This document shows, piece after piece, positions 32,917-45,469 of a stretch of 64,000 bases of DNA. Position numbers and translations under genes: made by a program. Each line of letters begins with the position of its first letter. Positions within the stretch are counted from its first letter, which is position 1. A model generated the notes under the pieces. It was not told the DNA's origin. It worked only from the letters and a program-made list of their open reading frames with translations, and ran no database searches. Origin of the DNA: Tetraselmis striata (Eukaryota > Chlorophyta > Chlorodendrophyceae > Chlorodendrales > Chlorodendraceae); NCBI GenBank assembly GCA_006384855.1, contig VCJN01002289.1:186001-250000 (forward strand). Direction: 5' to 3'.

Positions 32917-35900
32917 ATGACGGCGGCCGCACGGGCGGATGGCGGCGGCGGTGTGCGCATCACGTGGACCAGCGCCTCGCGCGCGGAGCCCCTCAGTAGC
33001 GGCGCCATCCAGCCGGACGACATCTTCCCGGAGGCCTCCAGGCTTGTACTTCGGGCAAGCCCGCTTCCCCCCTTCCCCTTTCCAGCCAGCTAATCATGCC
33101 CACTGTGCCGCGGAGGAGCAGGGTGTGACTGACATGCCGGCCTTGGCAGGAGACGGAGGATCCAATCCAACCCATCGGCCGAGCTGGCCGGCGCGCCTCA
33201 CCGTCCTCCGCGGAAGCTCCCACCCCAAGGCGCTCGCGTGCCGCTGTCGACGGCGGCAGCGGTGGCAGCGATGGCATTGCGCCGCACCCGCCGACCGTGC
33301 CACGCCTGGACCTGGCGCACGCGCAGCGCCCCGCCACTGCCACCGGCGCCGACCGCAGCGGTGGCAGGGACTCGCCGCGGCCGAGGGCCGCCGTGGCGGC
33401 GCGCCCGCACTCGGCGGTGCCCACAAAGCTGTGAGCGCCCCTGGCCCGCCCCGCTCCGCCACACCCACGCATGCCTCATGCCTGGCCTCGCCCTCTCATC
33501 CCAGAGGAGTTAGGAGACAGCAGTCAGTGGTGCATCCCTGGGTTGAGGGGCTATGTGTATCTGCTGCCTGGAGAGGGGGGGGGGCACTCACGCGTGGTTT
33601 GCCCCGCAGGTCGCTCAGCATCCGCCAGACCGCCCAGGCTCGCACCGTGGCGCGCATCAACGGCGTCGCCCGCTACCGCAAGTACCGCGCGCTGTCGGAG
33701 CAGATCGCGCGCACCATGCCCAAAGGTGCGCGCCCCAAGCAATATCTCAGCCCTCTTTCTTTTCCACAATTCGTGGATAAGTCTAATATTCAAGAATCAT
33801 TAAACTTGTATTATGACAAATCGCTAGAATACGACGCGGTGTTTTGTCTTTTTTCAATGTTTGTGAGACAAGTTAATAACTAATGACAATGATTATAATA
33901 ACTGACAATTTAAAGGTTAGAGACGCAATCGACCCATCATTACAATGATAATAATAATGATAAAGCTGTATTAAAAGGACTGTTTCAGATCAAATGATCA
34001 TTTCATTAGGGAGCGGAGGACAACCCCCCCCCCCCCCCCCCCCCCGGGCCCTCTGCCCGCCCAGACCCCGGCTGCCAACATGCCGCTCCTGCCCGCGGAT
34101 CCCTCACCTCCTCCCCTTCCTGCCTGCCCGGTGATTTCCGCCCGCCGTAGAGGAGCTGCACGAGAAGCTGGTGCAGCCTCCGATGCGGAAGACTGCGCCT
34201 CTGCCGGCGAAGGTGCCCCCCCTTCCCCTTCCCTCCCCCCACTTCTAGCAGGCCCTGCCGCGCTGTGGTTTTATTGTTCCGCCGTTTGTTTACGCTGCGC
34301 TGGTGGCGGAGCAATGCCGGCTTGCCGTCTTGTACCTGGGGGGGAAGCCACCCCAGCAAGATTGAGGCGTTTTGGTTTTGGAGCGCCTATCATGAGCCCC
34401 CGTCAGAGGGAGGGGGAGAGATGGTTTCGGAGCATGGTACCTTGGTACTTGGTTCGCCCCGGGTGGCAGGCCAGCCCTTGTGACCCCTGACCCCTTTTGC
34501 TCCCCCGGCGGTCAATCCGCTGCAGCTTCCGTACAAGGTGGATTCGGAGGCGACGCCGCGCACGGTGCACCAGGAGCAGGCGCGCCAGCTCGCAAAGCAG
34601 GAGATGGCCGCGGTTGGCGGCGCCGCCGCGGACGCTGCCCAGACATCGCTCCTCCTGAAGCGCCACCGCTCGTACTCGTCGCCCGGCGCACCCGACGCCA
34701 GCGTCACGCCGCGCCCCGGCGCGCAGCGCTTGCAGCGGTCAGCCCCCCCCCCCCCCCCTCCCCCCCCTTCCGGGCCCGGACCACATTGCTGTCCCCCAAG
34801 GTCGTTCTTTCTGGGGTCACCGCATCATCGTCATCATCATCACCGCCAATGCCACCAAAACTTCCGCGATCCTCACTCTCCCATCCGCGAACACCCGGCT
34901 CGCTCAGCCGCCAACACGTACCACAAGGGTAGCAGCAGCCCGGGTACCACCATGAACGCTGCCATTAGTACTAGCGCGCAGGTGGCAATTGATTCTGCGG
35001 TGCCTGGCCGAGTTTAGAATTTGACACCCTTCAAGCGTTGCAATAAAGCTGATCACTGGAGTACTGCTGCTAGCAGGACGATTTACTGTACGTGTGTTGT
35101 ACTCATCGTACTAGTAACATGTATGGTTGTAGGAATCGGTAGTGCTATCTCATTGCCGTGCATCGGCCCGCAGCTCTGTATCGCTATCTAATTTCAAACA
35201 ACGCACGTATACTTTTGCTAATAATAACTGCCCAATACAAACTCAAACAGTGTCCTTAGTGCTTTCCGAAAGAAATTCTCAATACGACTTTTAAAATATA
35301 TCTGTCAGTGTACTTTCATGAACAGCCAAATCATCAAGACGTTATCTTTTCTATTCTTTTCTTCTCTTTTCTAATTGCCGAACTTCCATCCTGATATACT
35401 GGTGAATGAGTCGCTACGCGTGCCGACGCACTTTATAGAACGTAAATATTTGATGTAGAAATGGGGTGCCGGCATAGCGGTGTTAAATTCGTAATATATC
35501 CGTGATCATTTCGTCTACATTTGAGTCAGAAAGGGCATGGCGCGCTGCATAACAATGAGTTCTTCAAAGTGCGTCGGCAACCGTAGCAAGCTTGATCCTT
35601 TCGTGAAAGGCAAACTATCAAGAAACATTCCATTCTATTCCATTCCATTCTATTCTATTAGATTTTATTCTCTTCCTAATAAAATCTGATTGCCGCACTT
35701 GCATCCTAATAGACTGGCGAGTTGTTCACCGCCACCGCTGTTGTCATTGCCACCACCGGCACCACCGCCATCACCACCACCATGACTGTCATTGTCACCA
35801 GCGCTACCATTGCCAGCGTCGCCACCGCTGTCATCGTTTCCATTGTCATCACCCACAGGTCTCACAACGATGTCACCACCGCCGCCGCCGACAGCGTCAC

Positions 35901-38900
35901 CACAATTACCGCTAACGACAAATGCACCAATGGCAGCCTCGCCCCCGACCCTGACCGCTGGCTCCTCATTGCTGCAGGACGGTGACGGAGGGCTTCCTGA
36001 ACGAGTTCATGCTGCCGCGGCACAGCGCGGAGCAGAGCCCGGCGTACAAGCCGACGCCGCAGGGGCCCAGCGCGCTCAACAGCCCGCGCGCCTACCACCG
36101 CCGCCTCGCCGCCACCTCCGCGCCCGGGTCGCACCTGCCCGCGCAGGTCCGGGTGCCCTCACCCCGCTGTTGCCATGGCCCCGCCAGCCGCCCTGCCCTG
36201 CCCCGCACTGCCTGCCAGAGGTCAATTCTAGGCGACACTATGACGGAAGTATATGGAATGTTCCTTTAAGTTGCATGCAAAGCCCAATTTGAGCCTTATG
36301 ATTTAGGGCTCTTATCATAGGTGCGTCAGCACCTGTAATGCTGCGAGGATCTGTCGCTGCTATCTATGGCATGCACCGACAGCAGGATGGGCGGCAGGTC
36401 GGCACAGTAACCAGACCATATGGGGGGCTAACTGGGTGCGAGGATTGCCGCGCCGCTTCAGGAGGTAATTGGAGATGTGGATCCCAAGAGGAAGATGCGC
36501 CACACAGCCACTGTCGTCATCAACAGTGCGCCCCCCTCTTCCCCCCCCCCCCCCCCCCCCCTCCTCTCCCTTCATCCGCATGCTCTTCACCGCCATCTTG
36601 GGGCCATGCGCCCCGCCGGTGGAGCTGACTAGCCGAGATGGCTGCGTGGCTTATGGCTTCGTAGGAGAGAGGATTGAGGTGGACATACTCGGCGGCAAGC
36701 ACCCCATCGAATTTCAGAACGAGGTGCGCGCGCAGCAGTGACTGCTGGCTGCATTGCTGTTTGCCCGCCGCTGTGCCCGTGAGCCCCCAGCACCTGGGCG
36801 AGCGCCCGGCGGTGAATGCGCCTGGCGGTAAATGCTACCATGGCTGGGCGGTCGGCCCGCGCAGGTGCGAGCGATGGCGCAGAAGTGGATCCGCGACGCG
36901 CGGGAGCGGTACCTCGCGAAGTGCGAGCGCGAGTTCGGGGCGCGCGTGGCGGCGGCGCGCAGCGAGCTGGAGCCGAGCTTCGGCTGCGCGGACCCGGGCA
37001 GCACCGCCATCGTAGCGCTGCAGATTCGCAAGCGGCTGCAGCGCATCGCGGAGCACACGGTGAAGCGCGACCAGCAGCTGGAGCTGGAGTGGTGCAAGAC
37101 CCCCCCCCCCCCCCCCCCCCCCCCTTCACCCCCCTCCCCCTGTGGACCGAGCCAGCTGCCCAACAACTCGTGGCTGCACCCTCCTGCGTGACCCCTTGAG
37201 CGACTACTGTTTTTTCGCGACCACGTGTAACGACTAATCCTTGGCCGCTACTGTGTGCGGCGGACACATCATACAGGTAGCGACGCAGCGACTCGTGGTA
37301 CCTGTCTGGTCACATCTCGGTACCGCTACGGTACCTGTTCCGGCGGTAAAACGCGGCCCGATAAAATATATGTGCGGCAATAATTGGCTGACGGCCCATG
37401 ATTACGGGATTTAGAACAATATTCGTCCAATGTTTCGCGTACCATTTAATAATCATATGGGGTCGCATGCGGAGGCAAGTTTGTTTCTCTGTAGGGTCGC
37501 CGCGCCCCTTGGCACTCGGCATCCGTCGCTGTGCCCCTCCGGCCCCTGACCTCTGCCCCCTCCCCCCGGATGCGCCCCTGCCACCACAGGCTGCACGTGC
37601 AGCAGTGGAACCTCACGAGAGTGGGCAACTACTTTGCGGAGAAGCACCGCCGCGAGCTACAGCTCGCCGCGGCGCAACGGGTCTACGACTCGGAGATCGT
37701 GCCGGCGCAGCGGCGGGCGCGAAAGGACGCCATGCTGCAGCGCCGCGTGCAGGACGCGCGGCAGCGGCAGTCCTTCAAGGGCTCCATATTTGCGACCAAG
37801 AGCCACGTGCAGAAGCAGTACGAGGTCAGTAGTTGCCGTCCAACCCGATGGCCTGCCCCCCCCGTCCGAATGACATAGGGTCGTGAGGGGTATGTATATA
37901 ACACTTCGCTCATCCCATCAGCACGGGAATACTCCACGTGCTTTGGGCATTCTAGCACGGGAATTCAGATATATACTTTACCGGCACCCCTGCGAATATC
38001 ATCACGGGGTACCGGTAAAGCATGCTGGGGGTACCGATAAGGTATCTTGTTAAAAGAGCACTCTTAAGTGCAGTTAGGCTTTGAAGGTGTGCGGGGATGT
38101 GAGGATGGTTCCCTTTTTTGGAGCAGTATATATTCGTCGAGAAATGCAATATCACATATATCCATCGTCGTTGTCAAATATCAGAACGCCGGCGGTGGGA
38201 TTTGGATGTTTGGTTTCGGAGCAGCCCGTGATTTCCATAGAGCAATTGCTCCGAAACCACTTCACACGGATGGGAGCAATACACGGGGCTGAATTGAGCT
38301 GCGTTGCTCGTCCTGGGTGTGGCCCGGGCTGCTTGCACAGAGCGTGAAGGACGGGCTGGCGGAGGAGGATGCTGCGGCGGCCTCGCACGTGGCGCGCGCT
38401 GCGGAGATGAAGGTGCGGGGGAGGATGGCCCCAGTCCGTAGGAGGCGCTGACGATGCCGCGGCGCGCGGGAAGGGCAAGGACGCACACAGGGCGGCCACA
38501 ATTTCAATGTTCCATGCCTATATAGTATATGGGTGTAGGGAAGTGTTTAGTTATTGATTCCTATTTGTAAATTCGATGAAAAAGTTTGTCGGGGCTTACA
38601 GTAACTGTCTAGCAATAAGATAACTTGCCGCCGCACATCCCCTTGTTTACAAAACGGCTACAAGAAGGGCGCAAAAATGCAATACTCAGTTATCAAACGC
38701 ACCGCAAGGCAGCTATAGATTGGGCAGCAGACTTTTTGCCAAAAAGACTGTTGGCTCTGAAATACATGAACATAATGTATGATATGAATACTGTATATAT
38801 GACATCAATCTATACATTACGCATCTATATAGCTCCCTCCCTTAGTGAGATATGTTGGCTACAAATGCACCGTGGTGGCCGATGCGGAGCCCCCTCCCTT

Positions 38901-41900
38901 GTGCCCTCCCCCCCCCCCCCTCCCCCCCCTGCTCCTCCTCCCACTGTGATGCAGGCTAAGGAGCGCTCAGACGGCATGGCGTCCACGCTCGGCCGCTGGG
39001 CGGCGCGCGCAAGCAAACGGGTGCTAAGCGCGGTTGAGCAGGAGGCGCAGGAGCGCGCCGAGGCGGGCAAGGCGGCGCACCAGGTCCCCCCCCCCCCCCC
39101 CCCCCCGCCTTTCTCCCACCCACCCACCCAAGGGAGAAGTGTCCTTTGATGGCCGGAGATGAGCGCCTCCTTCATTGTCGGGCAGGTGTACATCGCGGAG
39201 TGCCACAACCGCAAGGCGCTCGAGTGCCACTCCCTGCAGCCGATGCTGGCGCAGACCAAGGCACGGCCGCCTGGCGCCCGATGCTGCGCCAGCGCCCGCT
39301 CGGTCCCCGCGCCAATGCAGCTGATGACGATGCCTCTACCGCACCCGCATTCACGGCCCACGAGCTGACCCCCTCCCCCCCTTCCCCGTTGTGTCGCCCT
39401 CCGATCTTCCGCCCGCAGGTGGCGCTCAAGGACGACATCCTGTTCCCCAACCACCTGCAGGCGCTGGGCGCCTGCTTCCGCGCGCTGCCCCACCTGCGCC
39501 ACCTCGTGCTCAAGTCTGGCGGCATGGACGACGCCAGTGAGCTCGCCCCCCCCCCCCCCCCCCCCGACCTCCCGACAACCTCCATGCCTCTGCCACCTCC
39601 CTTGGGACCAGAACCAGGATCGCATGGTGACGGGCAGCCACCTTCTTATCGGGATGTCAGTGGGCCTAGGCTGCGCTGGCAAGCATCCGGGTTGCCATGG
39701 CAGGAGGCGCATATCGCGATACACGATTGGCTTGTTTGGCCGCCAACAGTGCCGGCTGTTTTGCGCCATCGAGCCGGGTACTCTGTGCAATTATATTTGC
39801 AGGGTGTTATCAAGTACAAGTACCCCCCCCTATAGGATCCCTTACTATCAGCCTCGACTTGGGCCTGTGTGCCACCCATGAGAACATTCGCTAGACCTGC
39901 ACAATAGCATGAACTATTTGACCTCTGGCAGGCTCTTGTTTGCACTGTGCTGGTATTGCCGCGTCGGCGCCCGTATTCACAGCCATATACAATATGCCTC
40001 TCATTCCGCAGACGGAGGGGGGGATAAGAAACATATCGCAAGCCTAACGCGTGGGAACTGTGACACTGCCAACCCGCACTTACCGCTGCGCCCGCCACGC
40101 TGTGCCCCGGCCGCTGCGTGCGCGCGCGCATCAGCCTTGGAGGTGCTGCTCGCAGAGATCTGGGGCATTGCGCTGGAGCAGCTGGAGCTGCCTTCCAACT
40201 ATTTTTCCCACGCCGCCTGCCATCTGATTGCCGCCATGCTGCTCGGCCAGCCGCACCCCAGAGACGGCAGGTGCGCCGCGCTCCCCCCTCCCCCCCTCCC
40301 CCCCCGCCCCAAACCCCCTATCCTCTTATCCCCCTACCCCATATCCGGTCAACGGAGTGGGGGGACAGGGGGGGGGTTCACCGCCCCCTCGTCGGTCGTC
40401 GACCGTGCCTTCCCCCGCCCTGCTGAAGCAATGCACAGCGAAGTCGTGAGACTTTGCTCCTCTCCGCTGCCCGAGCGAGTTCCGCCACGGGCTCACGGTT
40501 CAGAAGGCACTAAACAGAAATACATACTTGTATATGTATATGTGTATGCATATACATATATACGTCTATGTCGATGTTTATGTATATTTGTATGTGTATG
40601 TGTATGTTCATGTTTTCGATTATGTATATGTGTATGTGTATGTGTGTCTATGTGACATTATATGTGTACATGTATGTCTATGTAAATGTATATGTACATG
40701 TCTATATCGATGTATATCTATATGTGCATGTGTATGTATGTTTTTAGCGGCTTTATCCACACGTCTGTCTATGTAGTGACGCCCTAGTTGCTGGTGATCC
40801 CCCCGTTGGTTGAGCTGAGCCTTGCCCGCATTGCCCGCCGCGTTGGGGCTGCAGCCTGCCAGCCGAGGGCGCGCGGGGCGTGTCGGGCATGGCGACCTCG
40901 CTGACGGTGCTCAACCTATCGGACAACCCGGTGGGCGACAAGGGAGTCTACGCGCTGGCGGATGTCTTCGCGCGCCACCCCACGCTGCGTGTGCTCAACA
41001 TGAGCCGCGCCAACCTCACCGACCTCGCGGCGCCTGGGCTGGAGAAGATCCTGTGCCAGGCACGCACCCGCTGCCGCCGCCCCCTTTGATGCCGATGGGG
41101 CGGCCCGCCTCCGTATCACAGTCATACTGCCCTCAAATACTATCAACTGACATCATTTGACTGTACTAGCGCGCGGGTAGCAAAAACAATTTAAGGGCGG
41201 TGGTTGGCCGTGTTTTGCCACCTTTCTAGCGTTTTTCTTTTAATAGCGTTTTATATTCTGGCGACTATTATATTGCATTCGATTCTGCTCTATTGTATTA
41301 TATTATACTCTATTGTCTTCTCTTCTGCTCTTATTGTATTCTCTGAAATAATAATAATAATTACTGGTGTCCCATCATAATAGACGGGTAATATGTGTAA
41401 TATGCGCAATCCTTTATGTCCAGGACACTCAATTACACCGCCTTTCCAGTTTTCCAATCCTTACCAGACGCGCTTTGTATAATCCTTACCAGTATGCATA
41501 CACGTCGTTTACGCGTTCAGTTATACCGTATAAAGATTGTCTAGTGCGGAAACTAATGTGTGATCGTTGCCAGTACGATTAACGTCATCTTACCATTATG
41601 CTTTTTTCCTGAATAAATGCGCAATTCAAACTCAAACCATGTACTAATTGCTATCCGCAATCGATCCGCAATAAGACTGATTTATCTTCTGCCACTTCCC
41701 TTCATAAATAATCCAAACTATGAACACATTTTCTATTTGATTGTATTGCATTCTTATTGCCAAACGATCACATCCTAATAGACTGTTTAGTTGGTTTGGG
41801 GCGGCTTGGAAGTTAAAACCCTGGGAGGTTCACATGACCTTTGGAGGTTGTGTACCTTTCCCAAATTGAGTCGAGCGCAGCTTTATTAGTTCTGAATAAT

Positions 41901-44900
41901 TAGTAATTGAGTGCTACGAGTAGATCTTCATTAGTACGATCGCAAACTGAAACAATATAATTTAGTAAGGAGATGTCATCTGTAAAAGCCAACGCAACCT
42001 ACCACGTACATGGGTCATGACCGGGCAACATGCCGATTGTTGTATGAACAGGCAAAAGTTGTCCCAACTCCGCGTACGAGGTGGTCACTACTGAAGTGCG
42101 GCCGACCATCCCACCGCTTATTAAGCATGCATCTGAGCGACTAAGTACGGGTGCCGATGCTCTTATTATCAGAACATTCCGACGCAAGATCCTCCCCCGC
42201 CTGCCAGAGTAGGTCAAATGCAGAAGACACTACACTGGAACAAAATCGAACGCTCGTATAGGTTGTAGTCAAGCCCAATGCGGGGCTTATTCACAAGTTA
42301 GGGCTTGTGTGAATAAGCCCCGAATTGGCCTCGCATGAAATATACAAGAGCGGTCGGGTGCCTCGGCATACTACGCACGTAGAAATAAAGTTCAGCGGTG
42401 TAGCCTAACGCGCATTCTACCACAGACGTATGCCATGACTGAGCATCATGCCGATCAGCACGGAATGAATCGACTCATTCCGTGCCTGACCTCCACATGA
42501 GGGGGGGCTACGCTAGCCATCCCAAGTGAAGGGCGCAAGTTGGCGCCGTGAAGCTTAGATGTTGACACTTTGACATCGAGTCACTCGCGCCCCCGACCAG
42601 CATGCCCCTTCCGTTGCCGTCACAATGGGAGAGGCGCGTTGGGTGGCCAGGAAGGGGGGGAGGGGGGGCTGAGCGCAAGTCAACCCGCTCACTGACGTGG
42701 CGCGGCGGCCGCCGCCTGCAGGCAGCGCGGCTGGACACGCTGGATCTGAGCTGGAACAAGCTGGGCACGCAGGCGGGGCGCGCCCTCGGCGCCGGCCTCT
42801 TCTACACGCGCAGCCTCACCAGCCTGAACCTCGGCTACAACAGCCTGCAGAACGGCGGCACCGCCGCCATCGCTGAGGCGCTGCGCTTCCACCCCGCCTG
42901 CCCGCTCCGCACCCTCAACCTCTCCGCCGCACGAATGCAGTCCGAGGTGCCCACCACCACCACCCACCACCCAGGCTTATCCCCTCTGGCCTCCATATGT
43001 CTGGTGGCACTGTGCTCATCTTTTCATAACGTACAGGGCAAACACTGCATAGCAAAACCCTAAAACTAAAACCCTAAACTGTTTGACCCCCTAAACCTTC
43101 ACTGAAAATCCCATCCGAAAGCACCACATACCGGGGCCTAAATAACTAAATAAGATCCCACCCTACTCGATACCACGTACTCGTATACCTGCGGCTCCGC
43201 TGTGTTGTAGGACTACTGCCCAAATATCGGCTCCATCTTGACCGGCTCCATCTTCGGCGCATTTGGACCGGCGCCTCTGACCGCCACTCGCTGCGGCGCA
43301 GGGCTACCTGTACCTCGCCGCCATGGTGAAGTACAGCGGGCACTGCCTGGGGCTGGAGCGCCTGATTCTGAGCTTCAGCATGATGGACAGCGTCGGGGCG
43401 CAGTGCTTCATGCGCGCCGTGGGCCGGCAGGCGCCGAGGCGCACGCTGCGCGTGGACATGGAGAACTGCACTTTGTGTGCCCCCCCCCCCCCCCCCCCGC
43501 CCAACTCGCCCTACCTTCTTCCCCCCCTGCACACCCCCCCTTCCTCCATCATAATTATGCTATTGTACAATGCACTATTTATTATATTGATACTAAACGT
43601 ATTTTATCACATATAATATAATAATATTTGTTATTATTGTCACAATAATGTCATCTCCTGTAACATTTTGTCGTTAAAAAACATGATACACACATTACAT
43701 GCTTATTAGGACAACATATAATGTACTTTATTTCTAATTATACTATAATGATTTAATATAAACGGTATCCTAATAAATTATACGGTATCATAACAGTCGA
43801 TGATATATTTACCCCCCCCCCCCCCGCCCCCCCCCCCCCCCCCCCCACCCCCGGGGGCCTGTCATCAATTCCGGGTTGCGACCCCGCTCACCGCCGCCGC
43901 GTGGCTGCCTGCCTCCCACGCCGCCCGCAGCAAGCACGGCGAGCCCCCTGACATCCTGAAGGGCGCCCTCAACTACAACAAAGACGCCGCCCACGGGAAG
44001 GTGACCCCCCCCCGCCCCCGCCTGGACAGACGGCCGCCTCGGCATCAGTGTACCCCCCTGCCTGCGCTGTTGCGCGCACCGACACGTAGTCGACGCGCCG
44101 CCACCGCCCCGCCTGCCGCGGCACGGTGCCTTCTCCAATCATCGGATTGCAGAATACGAGCCACAGCGGAATCCTCCCCGTGCCAGCACGCCCATGCGCG
44201 CCATTCTACAGCACAGCAGCTCTCCATTTGAATGTAGCGACTAGCGAATAAATGCGACTATCGACCAGTGAAGTCGACAAGTAACTAGCGACCTTAGTGA
44301 AAGCTGAGACTAGCGACTTCAGCGACTCGTAAATACATCAAGTAAGTAATGACTACAGTAAATTCGACCAGCGACTAGTCGCCACCGTACCCCCGCGGCG
44401 CGGTGCCTTCTCCAACCATCGGATAGCCAAATGCGAGCCACAGCGGATTCCTCCCCGTGCGGCCGTGCCAGCACGCCCATCCGCGCCATTCTACAGCACA
44501 GCAGCTCTCCATCTGAATGTAGCGATTAGCGACCAAATGCGACTAGCGACCAGTAAAGCCGACGAGTAAATAGCGACTATAGTGAAAGCCGAGACTAGCG
44601 ACTTTAGCGACTCGTAAATGCGACCAGTACGCAACGACTGCAGTAGTAAATTCCACCAGCGACTAGTCGCCACCGTACCCCCGCGGCGCGGTGCCTTCTC
44701 CAACCATCGGATAGCCAAATGCGAGCCACAGCGGATTCCTCCCCGTGCGGCCGTGCCAGCACGCCCATCCGCGCCATTCTAAAGCACAGCAGCTCTCCAT
44801 TTGAATGTAGCGACTAGCGACCAGACGCGACTAGCAACCAGTAAAGCCGACGAGTAAATAGCGACTATGGTGAAAGGTGAGACTAGCGACTTTAGCGACT

Positions 44901-45469
44901 CGTAAATGCGACCAGTAAGTAATGACTACAGTAATTCGACCAGCGACTAGTCGCCACCGTAAATTCCGCTTCAGTGGGCTCTCGTCATTATGACAGCTGT
45001 CGGGATGGCACCCCACCTCTGGCATCATTCCAAATGTCGACACAGCTCCCCCTGATGTGCATGCTGAGCTCTGGGCGTGGCGGTGCCTTGGCAGGGTCCC
45101 ACGTCGGACTTTGTGTTTGACTTGTCGAGCCCCAAGGAGCGCGCGCTCGCGCGCTTCCTGGTGGAGCACGAGCTGGAGGGCTACCAGCTGGGCCGGCTGG
45201 CGGTCGTGCGCGTGGCGCTGCAGGGGCGCTGCCTCCGGCGCGGCGGGCAACCCACCAACGAGGTGGACCCCTTTGACATCGTGCGCGCCGGGTGGGCGGA
45301 GAGCCTGCCGCCCGAGGGGGAGCTCGAGCTGAGCGTGCTCAACCTGCCGCCGAAGCCGCTGCTGGAGGCAATGCGCGCCTCCGAGCCCGCCGAGTGGCAC
45401 GAAGACAGCCGCCGCCCGTCGCAGCAAGGCCTGCCACCGAATAGTCATGCCGCCGGTGGGGCCGCATAG
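32917..45469 (+). CDS. Multi-exon leucine-rich-repeat protein with helical N-terminal half
   Basis: Nineteen exons are placed on phase: 32917-33041, 33610-33725, 34151-34212, 34526-34737, 35978-36146, 36462-36525, 36665-36723, 36865-37091, 37590-37824, 38341-38412, 38955-39083, 39186-39260, 39419-39536, 40135-40270, 40855-41059, 42722-42946, 43302-43474, 43931-44000, 45095-45469 (TAG stop). They total 2847 nt, or 948 residues. Residues 270-515 are Arg/Glu/Gln/Ala-rich and probably helical (ARERYLAKCEREFGAR; RRARKDAMLQRRVQ). Residues 520-800 carry ribonuclease-inhibitor-type LRRs such as LTVLNLSDNPVGDKG, LDTLDLSWNKLG and LTSLNLGYNSLQNGG. The C-terminus has a GPTSDFVFDLSSPKERALARFL segment. I do not recognise the exact family. 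LRRs suggest a protein-binding scaffold, and a cytoskeletal or ciliary role is only a guess. Confidence 0.78.
34738..35977 (+). other. Long intron of the LRR gene with repeats
   Basis: The intron begins GTCAG and then a C tract (about 34743-34757). It holds the second MITE-like copy (35412-35589), pyrimidine-rich TTCTATTC repeats near 35340-35370 and 35630-35665, and a CCACCG-type trinucleotide-rich stretch near 35728-35900. Part of it (35210-35290 and 35660-35720) resembles DNA near 41620-41790 in a later intron of the same gene. Confidence 0.55.
35412..35589. repeat. MITE-like inverted-repeat element, copy 2
   Basis: About 178 bp. The left end reads GCTACGCGTGCCGACGCACTTT and the right end is the complement of GCTACGGTTGCCGACGCACTTT. 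It matches the copy at 7313-7478 in ends and interior. It lies inside an LRR-gene intron and has no reading frame. Confidence 0.55.
40527..40747 (+). repeat. TATG-type microsatellite in LRR-gene intron
   Basis: About 220 bp of interrupted TATGTGTATG and TATATGTATA repeats in the intron between exons 40135-40270 and 40855-41059. It is purely simple sequence; frames read through it give only VYVYVY-type translation. Confidence 0.85.
41060..42721 (+). other. Long LRR-gene intron with probable GC donor
   Basis: The donor appears to be GCACGC after ...CTGTGCCAG, because the LRR pattern continues in phase into the exon at 42722 and no GT precedes the in-frame stop. The intron holds AT-rich sequence, simple TATTATAC and TTCTATT repeats (41230-41340), and a 16-bp-stem hairpin at 42281-42323 (GGGGCTTATTCACAAG against CTTGTGTGAATAAGCCCC). 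No other gene is seen. Confidence 0.55.
44001..45094 (+). repeat. Intronic tandem repeat, ~285-bp unit, three copies
   Basis: GGTGCCTTCTCCAA occurs at about 44125, 44402 and 44690, so the unit is 277-288 bp. Each unit contains CCACAGCGGA and CAGCACAGCAGCTCTCC, then a stretch built from AGCGAC and TAGCGACC words. The array fills most of the last intron of the LRR gene. Copies are similar enough to be a fairly recent amplification. Confidence 0.75.

Noticed and set aside
40528..40776. Tyr/Val-rich frame
   Set aside because: It is a translation of the TATG microsatellite in an intron.
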